From DASQPR01 sp963724705 (GTDB taxonomy: Bacteria; Actinomycetota; Actinomycetes; Mycobacteriales; Micromonosporaceae): a DNA stretch of 64,000 nt. A program made the position numbers and the translations under genes. A model generated the notes under the pieces. That model saw only the letters and a program-made list of their open reading frames with translations, made no database searches and was not told where the DNA came from. Shown here piece by piece: positions 55,300 to 63,819 of the stretch; within the stretch, counting starts at the first letter, position 1; every line of letters begins with the position of its first letter. The DNA lies in the NCBI GenBank assembly GCA_963724705.1, contig CAVRVS010000004.1:1-64000 (forward strand), in the 5' to 3' direction.

Positions 55300-58128
55300 C
55301 GCGTCGCGCCCCTTCGCGGTCGTAGAGCACCGGATGGGCGACGGTGACGGGCACCAATTCGCCGTCCTGCCAAGCATGGAGTGTTTCGCCGATCCGATCC
55401 CGTCCCCGCCCGGACAAGCGCGAGTGCAAACGTGCGGCGGAGCACGGCGCTGCGATAGCTGGACGTGACGTGGCCGAGCATCGGCACCGGTGGTTCCGGC
55501 ACTTCGTTCGACGAAAGAATCTGCGCACCCTCGACCAGCGGCTTTTGCGGGTCGATCGGCAGCAGACCCACGAGATGTTTGCGGTCCGGCCGGTTGTTCT
55601 CGGCGCGGTTATGCGACCGCTTGCCGATGAAGTCGGCCTTCTTCTTCGACACCACCCAACTCATGCCCAGATCCTGCGGCGTGACCGTGCCGTCCGTGTC
55701 CTGACCGATGATCGGGTAGCCCTTCTCCGCCCGCAATACGTGCATCGTCTCGGTCCCGTACGGCGTTACTCCATACGGCTTTCCGGCCTCGATCAGCGCC
55801 TCCCAGAGCGTCAGGCCGTCCCATGCGCGGACGTTGATCTCGTAGGCAAGTTCGCCGGAGAAGCTGATCCGGCACACCCGGGCATCGAGGCCCGCGACGG
55901 TGGCATCTCTCCACGTCATGAACGGGAAGGCTTCATTGGATACGTCCAGATCGGGAGCAACCGCGGCGAGGACGGTCGCGCGACCGCGGGCCCACCAGTG
56001 GCACCGTCACCCAGTGGTCAGTCACCGAGGTCAGGTTCACTCTCAACTCGGGCCACTCGGTCTGCGCGAACTCCTCCATCCATTCGAGGATCTTCGTCGC
56101 GTTGCCGGTCGTGGTGGTGACCAGGAACTCGGTCTCGGATATCCGGCTTACCGTGCCGTCATCGATGACCATCCCGTCCATGCCGCACATCACGCCGTAT
56201 CGGATGAAGCCCGGCTTCAGGCTGCTGATGATGTTCGTGTACAGCCGGTCGAGGAACTCAGCCGCGTCGGCCCCCTGTACGTTGATCTTGCCGAGCGTCG
56301 AGCCGTCCATCAACGCAACGCCTTCGCGGGCCGCGCGGCACTCTCGGAGCACAGCGGTTTGGAAGTCTTCGCCGCCCTTCGGATACAACCATGGACGTTT
56401 CCACTGGCCGACGTTCTCAAACAGCGCCCCATGGGCGACGTGCCACGGGTGAATCGCGGTCACCCGCACCGGGTCGAAGATCTCGCCACGGTCCCGCCCG
56501 GCCAACGCCGCAAAAGACACCGGGATATACGGCGGTCGGAATGTCGTCGTACCCAGGTTCGCCATGTCCACGCCGAGCGCGTTGGCAACGATCCCGGATG
56601 CGATCACACCCGACGTCTTGCCCTGATCATGCGCAGTGCCGATCGTCGTGTAGCGCTTGACGTGCTCGACAGACCTCAGGCCCGCGCCTGTCGCACGCAG
56701 GATGTCCTGAACGGTGGCATCGCGCTGAAGATCCACGAACTGCCGGCACGGATCGATGTCTTCGCGCGGATCCGGCACCGCCCACAGCACCATGCTCGGA
56801 ACCTCGTACGGCGGCTCGCCGACTGCCGGTAGCCGCACGTCTGGTGCCAGAATTCCCAGCGCGGACAAGGCATTCGCGGCCGCCGCTTGTCCGTCGGCAA
56901 AGCAACCGGACATCGTGGACGTGCCCAATGCCGAGCCGGCAACGCGGACGGCGGCGAGTTCCGCGTCGGGAACGAAAGCGCCCGTCGCCCCGTCGTACCG
57001 AAGCTGCCCGCGAGCCTGACTGTAGAGATGCGCGGCCGGATTCCACCCCCCCGAAACCAGCAGCAGATCGCAGGAGATACCACTACGTGGCCCGAGCACG
57101 CCGCCACTCATGGGCGCGACGTGTGCGGCCGTCAGTCGACCGCGACCGCTGGTTCCGGTGACAACGGACCCCGGACGAATGGCGATGTCACGGCGAGCAC
57201 ATTCGTGTGACCAGTACGTCGGAATCTCGATCCGCGCGTCCACCACCGACACCTCGGCACCTGCGTCCGCAAGGTCGATAGCCGCCTCGTAGGCGCTGTC
57301 ATTCGTGGTGAACACGACAGCCCTACGGCCCGCCAATACACCGTAGCGGTGGAGATAGGTACGCGCCGCGCTCGCCAGCATGATGCCGGGTCGATCATTG
57401 TCGGCAAAAATCACCGGACGCTCGTGCGCACCGGTCGCGACGATGACCTGCTTTGCGCGGATCCGCCAGATCCGTTGACGCGCTTTGCCGACTCGATCGG
57501 CCGCCGGCAGGTGATCAGTGCGCTTCTCCAGCGCCAGCACGAATCCGTCATCGTAGAATCCGAGCGCGGTCGTGCGCTGCAGCACTCGGACGTCGTCGAC
57601 GGAGTTCAGCTCACTGACGGCAGAGGAAACCCAGTCGCCGAGTTCGTGCCGGACGCCGAGCAGCGACCCGCCCGCCTCCGGTTGATCGTCGACGAGCACG
57701 GCCCGTGCACCCGCCCGCCCCGCGGTGAGCGCGGCAGCAAGGCCGGCCGGTCCAGCCCCGACCACGAGCACGTCGCAGTGCGCGTGCATCGTGTCATAGC
57801 GCGCGGGGTCCGGTTCGTCGGCGAGTTCGCCGAGTCCGGCAAGGCCTCGGGCAACCAGGCCCTCGTACAACTCGATGGTGGTGGCCGTGAGCATCGGCTC
57901 GGGGAAGGGCGCCTCGATCTGCACCAGCGCGTTGGATTCCTCGACCCCGGCGGCGACGATACCGCGAGGGCGTCCGTACTTGATGCTAGTGGCGACACCG
58001 TGCACACCGTTGGCCAGCAAAGCTGACGCCAACGTGTCCCCGGCATATCCTCGATACTCCTTGCCGTCAAAGGTAAACGCGAGCTCCGTGCCGCGATCGA
58101 TACGACCGCGATCGGGCAGCCGCGTCAT
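55292..58128 (-). pseudogene. soxA: Sarcosine oxidase alpha subunit, two frameshifts near the C-terminus
   Basis: About 945 residues when joined, as for heterotetrameric SoxA. The N-terminal frame has the ferredoxin-like segment FTFDGKEYRGYAGDTLASAL, the NAD/FAD region DVLVVGAGPAGLAAALTAGR, VIVATGAHERPVIFADNDRP and the start of the folate-binding half (LMDGSTLGKINVQGADAAEF). A shift near 55985 leads to WRDATVAGLDARVCRISFSG and GYPIIGQDTDGTVTPQDLGM. A second near 55440 leads to GETLHAWQDGELVPVTVAHP, ending at 55292. The ATG at 58128 overlaps the soxD stop. The enzyme converts sarcosine to glycine and methylene-THF. Confidence 0.88.
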
Positions 58129-58406
58129 CGAGCGACCTCCGGCTTCGGCTCGCCCATCTTGTATACGGCGAGGAACTCATGGGTTGAGGTGTCGCGGACC
58201 ACGTTGAACCACCGGCGGCAACCGGCGGCGTGCACCCAACGCTCCGCGAACGGACCCTTCTGGTTGTCACGGAAGAAGACGTAGTGAGCCCAGACGACGT
58301 CGGACGTCTCGGCCGCGTCTTCGGGATAGGAGACATGCGCCTGACCGCCATAGTGAAACTCGGCCTCCTCGCGGGCGCCGCACCAGGGGCAGTCGATGAG
58401 TTGCAT
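58125..58406 (-). CDS. soxD: Sarcosine oxidase delta subunit
   Basis: A 93-residue zinc-binding subunit. It begins MQLIDCPWCGAREEAEFHYG (CxxC) and continues VVWAHYVFFRDNQKGPFAER and WVHAAGCRRWFNVVRDTSTH (the further Zn ligands His and Cys). It is typical of SoxD from soil actinobacteria and proteobacteria. ATG 58406 has AGGAG upstream, follows soxB by eight bases, and its stop overlaps soxA (ATGA). The order soxB-soxD-soxA-soxG is the canonical operon. Confidence 0.95.
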   Translation of the reverse strand: MQLIDCPWCGAREEAEFHYGGQAHVSYPEDAAETSDVVWAHYVFFRDNQKGPFAERWVHAAGCRRWFNVVRDTSTHEFLAVYKMGEPKPEVAR

Positions 58407-58414
58407 ATGTGCTC

Positions 58415-59647
58415 CTAGTGGGCCACGGCTGCGGCGCCGTGCTCGTCGATCAGTGCGCCGGTGACGAACCGGTCGAGGGTGAAGGGTGCGTTGTACGGGT
58501 GAGCAACGTTGTGGGCAATGGTGTGCGCGAAGCACCAGCCGACGCCGGGCGTCGCCTTGAAGCCGCCGGTACCCCAGCCACAGTTGAGGTACAGATTGTC
58601 CACCGGTGTAAGCCCGACGATCGGTGAGGCGTCCGGAGTGGTGTCGACGATTCCGGCCCAGGTCCGCAACAAGTGAGCTCGCGCAAAGACTGGGAACAGC
58701 TCCAAGGCAGCCGACATCTGCCTTTCGATGATGTGGAAAGCGCCGCGCTGCCCGTAGCCGTTGAATGAGTCGATACCCGCACCCATGACCAGTTCGCCCT
58801 TGTGTGCCTGGGAAACGTAGACGTGGACGGCGTTGGACATGACCACGGTTGGGTGGATGGGTTCGAGCAACTCGGACACCAGCGCTTGCAGCGGATGCGA
58901 CTGGATCGGCAGCCGCAGCCCGACCATCGACGCCAGCACTGAGGAATGCCCCGCCGCAGCGAGAGCTACCTTGCCGGCGGCGATCTGGCCCCGGGTTGTC
59001 TGCAGGCCGACGACGGCACCGTTAACCACGTCGATGCCTTTGACTTCGCAGTCTTGGATCAGGTCGACGCCATACTCATTGGCGCGGTGGGCGAATCCCC
59101 AGGCGACGTAATCGTGTTTGGCGATACCGGCGCGGGGCTGGTACGTCGCACCCAGCACTGGATAGCGGACGGTCGGCGAGATGTTGACGATCGGGCAGAT
59201 CTCTTTGACCTGCTGTGGATCGAGCCACTCGGCGTCGATGCCGTTGAGGCGGTTGGCATTCACTCGCCGCATTGAGTCCCGTACGTCCTGCAGCGAGTGC
59301 GCCAGGTTGAGAACCCCGCGCTGGCTGAACAGGATCGGATACCTGAGGTCCTCCTCCAGGCCCTCCCACAGCTTCAGCGAATGCTCGTAGATGCCCGAGC
59401 TCTCATCCCAGAGGTAGTTGGACCGGATAATCGTGGTGTTGCGGGCCATGTTGCCGCCGGCCAGCCAGCCCTTTTCGAGCACGGCGACGTTCGTTATCCC
59501 GTGGTTCTTGGCGAGGTAATACGCGGTCGCGAGGCCATGGCCGCCGCCGCCGACGATCACCACGTCATAGGACCGTTTGGGTTCAGGATTGCGCCACAGG
59601 AAGGTCGGGTGGTCGGGTATGTCCGCACTGGGTGAACGGGTGCTCAC
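58415..59647 (-). CDS. soxB: Sarcosine oxidase beta subunit
   Basis: A 410-residue FAD-binding oxidoreductase. Landmarks are YDVVIVGGGGHGLATAYYLA, AGGNMARNTTIIRSNYLWDE, GATYQPRAGIAKHDYVAWGF, IQSHPLQALVSELLEPIHPT and YLNCGWGTGGFKATPGVGWC. These match SoxB, which carries FAD, the FMN-linked His and the sarcosine oxidation site. The start is GTG 59647, which overlaps the stop of the glyA remnant (GTGA). It heads an intact-looking soxBDAG cluster apart from the soxA frameshifts. Confidence 0.95.
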   Translation of the reverse strand: MSTRSPSADIPDHPTFLWRNPEPKRSYDVVIVGGGGHGLATAYYLAKNHGITNVAVLEKGWLAGGNMARNTTIIRSNYLWDESSGIYEHSLKLWEGLEEDLRYPILFSQRGVLNLAHSLQDVRDSMRRVNANRLNGIDAEWLDPQQVKEICPIVNISPTVRYPVLGATYQPRAGIAKHDYVAWGFAHRANEYGVDLIQDCEVKGIDVVNGAVVGLQTTRGQIAAGKVALAAAGHSSVLASMVGLRLPIQSHPLQALVSELLEPIHPTVVMSNAVHVYVSQAHKGELVMGAGIDSFNGYGQRGAFHIIERQMSAALELFPVFARAHLLRTWAGIVDTTPDASPIVGLTPVDNLYLNCGWGTGGFKATPGVGWCFAHTIAHNVAHPYNAPFTLDRFVTGALIDEHGAAAVAH

Positions 59648-59874
59648 GACAAGAGCCCGCGGCAGAGCGGGAACTTATCGGCGAGCGCGCAGACTCGATT
59701 GCGCAGATTCACCGGGACGCCGTCGTCGACCGACGGCAGCGGTGCGCCGGCAATGATGTCGGCAACGTCGCGGAACTCTTTCGTACCGAAACCCGGGACA
59801 GCAAAGGCCAGCGTTCCTATCCGGAGGCCAGACGGCACCATCGGCGGACGAAAATCAAACCGCACCGCACTATG
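59644..59874 (-). pseudogene. glyA: C-terminal remnant of serine hydroxymethyltransferase
   Basis: About 76 residues (FDFRPPMVPSGLRIGTLAFA, VPGFGTKEFRDVADIIAGAP, NRVCALADKFPL) match the extreme C-terminus of SHMT, where PPMVTSGLRIGTPA is highly conserved. All upstream parts, including the PLP lysine, are missing. glyA commonly precedes soxBDAG, since it uses the glycine and methylene-THF formed. The GTGA overlap with soxB is retained, so a deletion removed the 5' part of the operon. The adjoining GntR gene lies just beyond the break. Confidence 0.75.
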
Positions 59875-59970
59875 GGTGATCGCCATCTCGATCTCGGGCA
59901 GCCCATCCTCGGCGTGCTGGCCGTTGAGTTCGGAATTACGCAGATCCACTGCGTACCGCCTTTGTCGACC

Positions 59971-59982
59971 CTGATATATCAG
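59971..59982. promoter_or_regulatory. Palindromic operator candidate for the GntR regulator
   Basis: CTGATATATCAG is a perfect 12-bp palindrome 51 bases before the GntR start, in AT-rich sequence. TGATATATCA-like sites are known for GntR/FadR-subfamily repressors, so autoregulation is plausible. Confidence 0.5.
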
Positions 59983-60033
59983 TTGTGCGTTACAGTAGGT
60001 CACCACTCAGCGGGTCGTCAATGTCGGAGGTGA

Positions 60034-60699
60034 GTGATTAGCGCACCGGTGTCGCAAGTGGAGTTCGACCACTCGTTCGCCGAGCAGGCGTACCGAATTA
60101 TCTGCGATCGCTTGGTGATGCTCGAGATTCGTCCGGGTGCGCCGATAAATGACGAACACCTGGCCCGCGGTCTGGGTTGCGGCCGTACGCCCGTCCGGGA
60201 AGCACTGAAACGCCTCGAATCCGAGCGGCTCGTCGTCGCATTTCCGCGCCGTGGCACGTTCGCCACCGATGTGAATATCATGGACTTGAGCCATATTTCC
60301 GAGGTCCGCCGACAGCTCGAGCCCGCTGCTGCTGCGGCGGCGGCCCGGCGTGCGACTAGTGCCGAACGCCTCGATCTGGGCGGTCTGCTGACAAATCTCG
60401 AAGGGCAGCACGATCCAGCCGCGAGCTGGGACGCGTTGATGCGCCTGGACATGCGGATGCATCGCGCGATATATGCGGCGACCCACAACCCGTATCTTGA
60501 GGACACGCTCGTGCGCTACGACAACCTCGCGACCCGGATCTGGTGCCTGTTCGCGGATCGCCTGCCGAACCTTGCCGGCCACGTCGGAGAACACGGTCCG
60601 CTGCTCCGCGCCGTCATCAAGGCCGACGGCTCCAAGGCCGCGGAGCTGGCAGCGGATCACGTCGCGCGATTCGAAGATGCCATCCGCGCCGTGGTCTGA
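60034..60699 (+). CDS. GntR-family (FCD) transcriptional regulator
   Basis: A 221-residue protein: winged helix (EQAYRIICDRLVMLEIRPGA, LARGLGCGRTPVREALKRLE, LVVAFPRRGTFATDVNIMDL) and FCD domain (ISEVRRQLEPAAAAAAARRA, LDMRMHRAIYAATHNPYLED, GHVGEHGPLLRAVIKADGSK). Start GTG 60034 follows TCGGAGGTGA. It is divergent from the glyA-sox operon, so it probably controls sarcosine/betaine genes or itself through the palindrome at 59971. Repeat copy C lies downstream. Confidence 0.9.
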   Translation: MISAPVSQVEFDHSFAEQAYRIICDRLVMLEIRPGAPINDEHLARGLGCGRTPVREALKRLESERLVVAFPRRGTFATDVNIMDLSHISEVRRQLEPAAAAAAARRATSAERLDLGGLLTNLEGQHDPAASWDALMRLDMRMHRAIYAATHNPYLEDTLVRYDNLATRIWCLFADRLPNLAGHVGEHGPLLRAVIKADGSKAAELAADHVARFEDAIRAVV

Positions 60700-60990
60700 C
60701 CTGATCGCGCAATGCCGCGCATCCCGCCAAACAACTGGCCTGCCCACTTCCGACCTGCTCGGCAGCTGCCCACGATCCCGTCCGGGACCGCGGCCGAACA
60801 TCGACGGTCCATTGGCCAACTTCGGGCGTCATCCGAAGGTGATGCGTATTCAGCGCGGTGACGAGCGCAGTTCGCCGTCGTCGTATCCGCCGTCGTCCGC
60901 TTCGGATCGATGGGTGATCGTCGCCGTCGATCTCCGCAGCGCAAACCGAACCTATCAACCGCGCCTGCCGCGGCAAGTCGTTGAGCATAC

Positions 60991-61408
60991 CCAGGTTGTC
61001 AACGAGTGCAGCGACGATGATCGATGGCTTTGGAATCCGTTGGTCACCTCCGTGTCGACGTCGACCACGAGGGCGATGACGTCGTGCGCGGCGTCGGATC
61101 GGGGAGCGGAGTGGGAGCAGCGCGAGTATCAGAACTGGTCCGCACGGCGTCCAAATGCGTCGAACTGACATCAACTGCCGCCGCTGCGCTGCGATGCCTC
61201 GTGTGTGGGCAGGTCATAGGTTTTGTCGAACGGTCACTGACACCCTCCTTTTGGGAAGTTTTCATCGGCCATTCACGATGTTGAATACCACCTGAGCTGG
61301 GGTTTGTTGATCGAGGCGATCGAAACGGGTGAGCGTGTGCTGATCCCTTACCGGTGGGAGCAGATTGGGAGCAAGCGGGTGACCTCTTCCCAAATCCAAA
61401 TGAGGTCA
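60991..61408 (+). repeat. Dispersed ~0.4-kb repeat, copy C
   Basis: Matches copies A, B and D along its length. It begins CCAGGTTGTCAACGAGTGCA, contains GGGAGCGGAGTGGGAGCAGC and CTCCTTTTGGGAAGTTTTCA, and ends TGACCTCTTCCC...GAGGTCA. The inner bases of the terminal hairpin differ from A, B and D, while the seven-base arms are unchanged. It separates the GntR gene from a WD40 fragment and the trehalose synthase-like gene. Confidence 0.8.
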
Positions 61409-61529
61409 TGGCACAAGAGGCGCTGCATATGGCCCCCGATCCCCGACCCGGCCTCCAAGAAGGGTTACGGTCCGTGACATGACGGCGGATCGACACTTGG
61501 TCCGGGATGTCCAGATGCCGGCTTGTACT

Positions 61530-61620
61530 AATTGACTAATGACTATGCCGATGGCGCCGTCAACCTTCGGGTCCCAGAGCCGGACCACGCGGTCTCCACC
61601 ACGGCTGGTGAGGGTGCGGC
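61530..61620 (-). pseudogene. WD40-repeat fragment
   Basis: On the minus strand about 30 residues read RTLTSRGGDRVVRLWDPKVD, then GAIG, which matches one blade of a WD40 propeller (GGDxxVRLWDP). Nothing on either side continues the propeller. It is a short relic between repeat C and the glycosyltransferase gene. Confidence 0.35.
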
Positions 61621-61667
61621 CTGTGGACGAGGTTGGAGTCGCGAAACTGTCGACGCGGGCGTGGGCC

Positions 61668-63134
61668 TCAGTCCGCCGACCCGGCAACCGGCGACTGGGT
61701 CGGCGTCGGTTCATTCGCGAGCAGGGTGCCAAACAGCTCGGCGTACCGGAGCAGATGCTGGTCGCCGACGTAGTGGGCGCGAACATGCTGGCGTGCCGAG
61801 GTGCCCATCCGGTCGGCAAGCGCTGGATCGTCGAGCAGCGTTCGTACTGCACGTCCGAACGCGGGCAGGTCCGTTGGGTCCGGTAGCAGAATGCCGGTGC
61901 CGTCGGCGATCTGGTCCTGGATGCCTCCTACTGCCGAGCCGACGACCGGCCTGCCCTTCCACATCCCCTCGGCTACGGTGAGGCCGAAGCCTTCGGCGAG
62001 GCTCTTCTGTACGATCACGCTGGCGTGGCGCTGCAGCGCGTTGACCATTGCGCCGTTGTCGTCAACGTCTGTCATCGGCAGCGTCACCAGCATCACGCGG
62101 GACCGCTGCCGTGGCGGAAGGTTGCGCCACTCAGCAAGGGTCTCTGCGAAGACGATCGCGCCCTCCGGGTCATCGGTCACACCGTCGACGGACGGTCCGG
62201 CGAGTACGAGCCACCCGGGCCCGGTCGGCGCCACATGCTCGGCGAACCCCCGCATCACTCCGGCCATGTCCTTGAGCCGGTCCCATCGGGACACCTGGAC
62301 GACAATCGGATCGTCGGGCCCCGGCAACGCTTCGGCGATCACGGATGCCGGCTGGCTCACCTCGCCCGGTGAACCGTCCCGACGAACGTAGCGGCATACC
62401 GATCCGGCCGCGTCGCCGGCAAGCACCCCCATCTGGACAAGTGCCGCTCGCGCCGCCGCCGGATCCATCGGCTGATTCTTCGGCGAGAACGGATCTATCG
62501 ACGGCTGGATGATCCAGGCCTGCGACGCCGGCACCATCGCAGGCACATAGGAATGGCGGGTGAAAACGTAGGCTTCCGCGTCGGCGAGGAGTGGCTGGAG
62601 AAACGCCCACGCCGACCGGCTCACGTCGTTTTCACCGTCGATGCCGATATGCGATCGCCACACCACATGCGCCCCACGCCGGGCAAGCGGACCGACGAGA
62701 CCGGCCGTCTGCGGATCATGCAACAGCACCAGATCACCGGCACCGATCTGATCTCCGAGGCTTGCCACGTTGGCGGCCGTGACGTCGTCGATATGGGCAC
62801 GCTCCGCCGCCCCAAGAGCGCCACCATCGCCATGTTGGCCATGGATCCGGTTGTGCACGCGTTTGGTGATGCGGAAGAACTCGCCGTCCCCACCGATGAC
62901 CAACCAGCGGATGTCAATGGCGAGATCCTTCGTATATCCGACCAGCACCTGCAGCATGTCCGCAACGCCCCCACCGCTTTCGGTGGAGCTGATGTTCCAG
63001 ATGACTCGGCCATCCGACAGGTTCCGGAAATCCGCCGCCGCGGCAAGCAACCGGGTGGTCCGCTGAAGGCCGACCACGTCCTCCAACGCGGCCACCGGGC
63101 GCCGAGGCACATCGACCGTTCGAACCCCGTACAT
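61668..63134 (-). CDS. GT4-family glycosyltransferase, trehalose synthase (TreT)-like
   Basis: A 488-residue GT-B enzyme. The N-terminal domain matches TreT-type proteins (VDVPRRPVAALEDVVGLQRT, GRVIWNISSTESGGGVADML, IDIRWLVIGGDGEFFRITKR, VHNRIHG). The C-terminal domain has QVSRWDRLKDMAGVMRGFAE, VIVQKSLAEGFGLTVAEGMW and KGRPVVGSAVGGIQDQI, with the EGFGLTVAE nucleotide-sugar motif. TreT makes trehalose from NDP-glucose and glucose; some relatives have other acceptors. ATG 63134 gives a near-complete N-terminus, and a few residues may be missing. It lies between repeats C and D, whose ends both point the same way. Confidence 0.85.
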   Translation of the reverse strand: MYGVRTVDVPRRPVAALEDVVGLQRTTRLLAAAADFRNLSDGRVIWNISSTESGGGVADMLQVLVGYTKDLAIDIRWLVIGGDGEFFRITKRVHNRIHGQHGDGGALGAAERAHIDDVTAANVASLGDQIGAGDLVLLHDPQTAGLVGPLARRGAHVVWRSHIGIDGENDVSRSAWAFLQPLLADAEAYVFTRHSYVPAMVPASQAWIIQPSIDPFSPKNQPMDPAAARAALVQMGVLAGDAAGSVCRYVRRDGSPGEVSQPASVIAEALPGPDDPIVVQVSRWDRLKDMAGVMRGFAEHVAPTGPGWLVLAGPSVDGVTDDPEGAIVFAETLAEWRNLPPRQRSRVMLVTLPMTDVDDNGAMVNALQRHASVIVQKSLAEGFGLTVAEGMWKGRPVVGSAVGGIQDQIADGTGILLPDPTDLPAFGRAVRTLLDDPALADRMGTSARQHVRAHYVGDQHLLRYAELFGTLLANEPTPTQSPVAGSAD

Positions 63135-63395
63135 ACGCCCATGATGGCCCAGCCGCGGCCACGTCCAAGGCGTAACGGCCAGAATGACGGGCGACTGCGC
63201 CGAGCTGACTCAGCTGCTCGGCGTACAGCTAAGGACGGCCAGCTGCTCGGACGTTTGAGGGTCGCGGAGGCGTGGAGCTCTACAGCTGATGCGACCGGGT
63301 CCCCGTCGAGCCCGCCGACGCCGCCGACAACGTCAAAGCCTGGTGCACCGAGCGCTACGCAGCCGCCTCCGTGGGGCAACGGTTGCCGAGCATGT

Positions 63396-63819
63396 CCCGG
63401 TCGTAACGGTGCACAGCGACGATGGTTGATGGCTCAGGAAACCGTGGGTCGCCCCCTGTGTCGACGTCGACCACGATGACAAATACTCATTGCGCGGCAT
63501 CGGCGGCGGGGGAGCGGAGTGGGAGCAGCGCGAGTTGTTCGAACCGGCTTGTACGGCGTCCAAGTGCGCCGAACCGACGCCAACGGACGCCCGGTGAGCT
63601 GCGGTACCTCACATCTGGGCAGGTCATAGGCGTGGGCGGAACGGTCACTGACACCCTCCTTTTGGGAAGTTTTCATCGGCCATCCACGATGTTAGATACC
63701 GCCTGAGCTGGGGCTTGTTGATCGAGGCGATCGAAACGGGTGAGCGTGCGCTGATCCCTTACCGGTGGGAGCGGATTGGGAGCAAGCGGGTGACCTCTTC
63801 CCAAGTGCAAAGGAGGTCA
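63396..63819 (+). repeat. Dispersed ~0.4-kb repeat, copy D
   Basis: The copy most like A, differing by scattered substitutions. Blocks include GGAGCGGAGTGGGAGCAGCG, CTCCTTTTGGGAAGTTTTCA, TCGAGGCGATCGAAACGGGT and GATTGGGAGCAAGCGGGTGA. The terminal arms TGACCTC (63791-63797) and GAGGTCA (63813-63819) are intact. Plus-strand text just before it (about 63300-63385: EPADAADNVKAWCTERYAAA) is protein-like and stops at the repeat edge. Confidence 0.8.
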
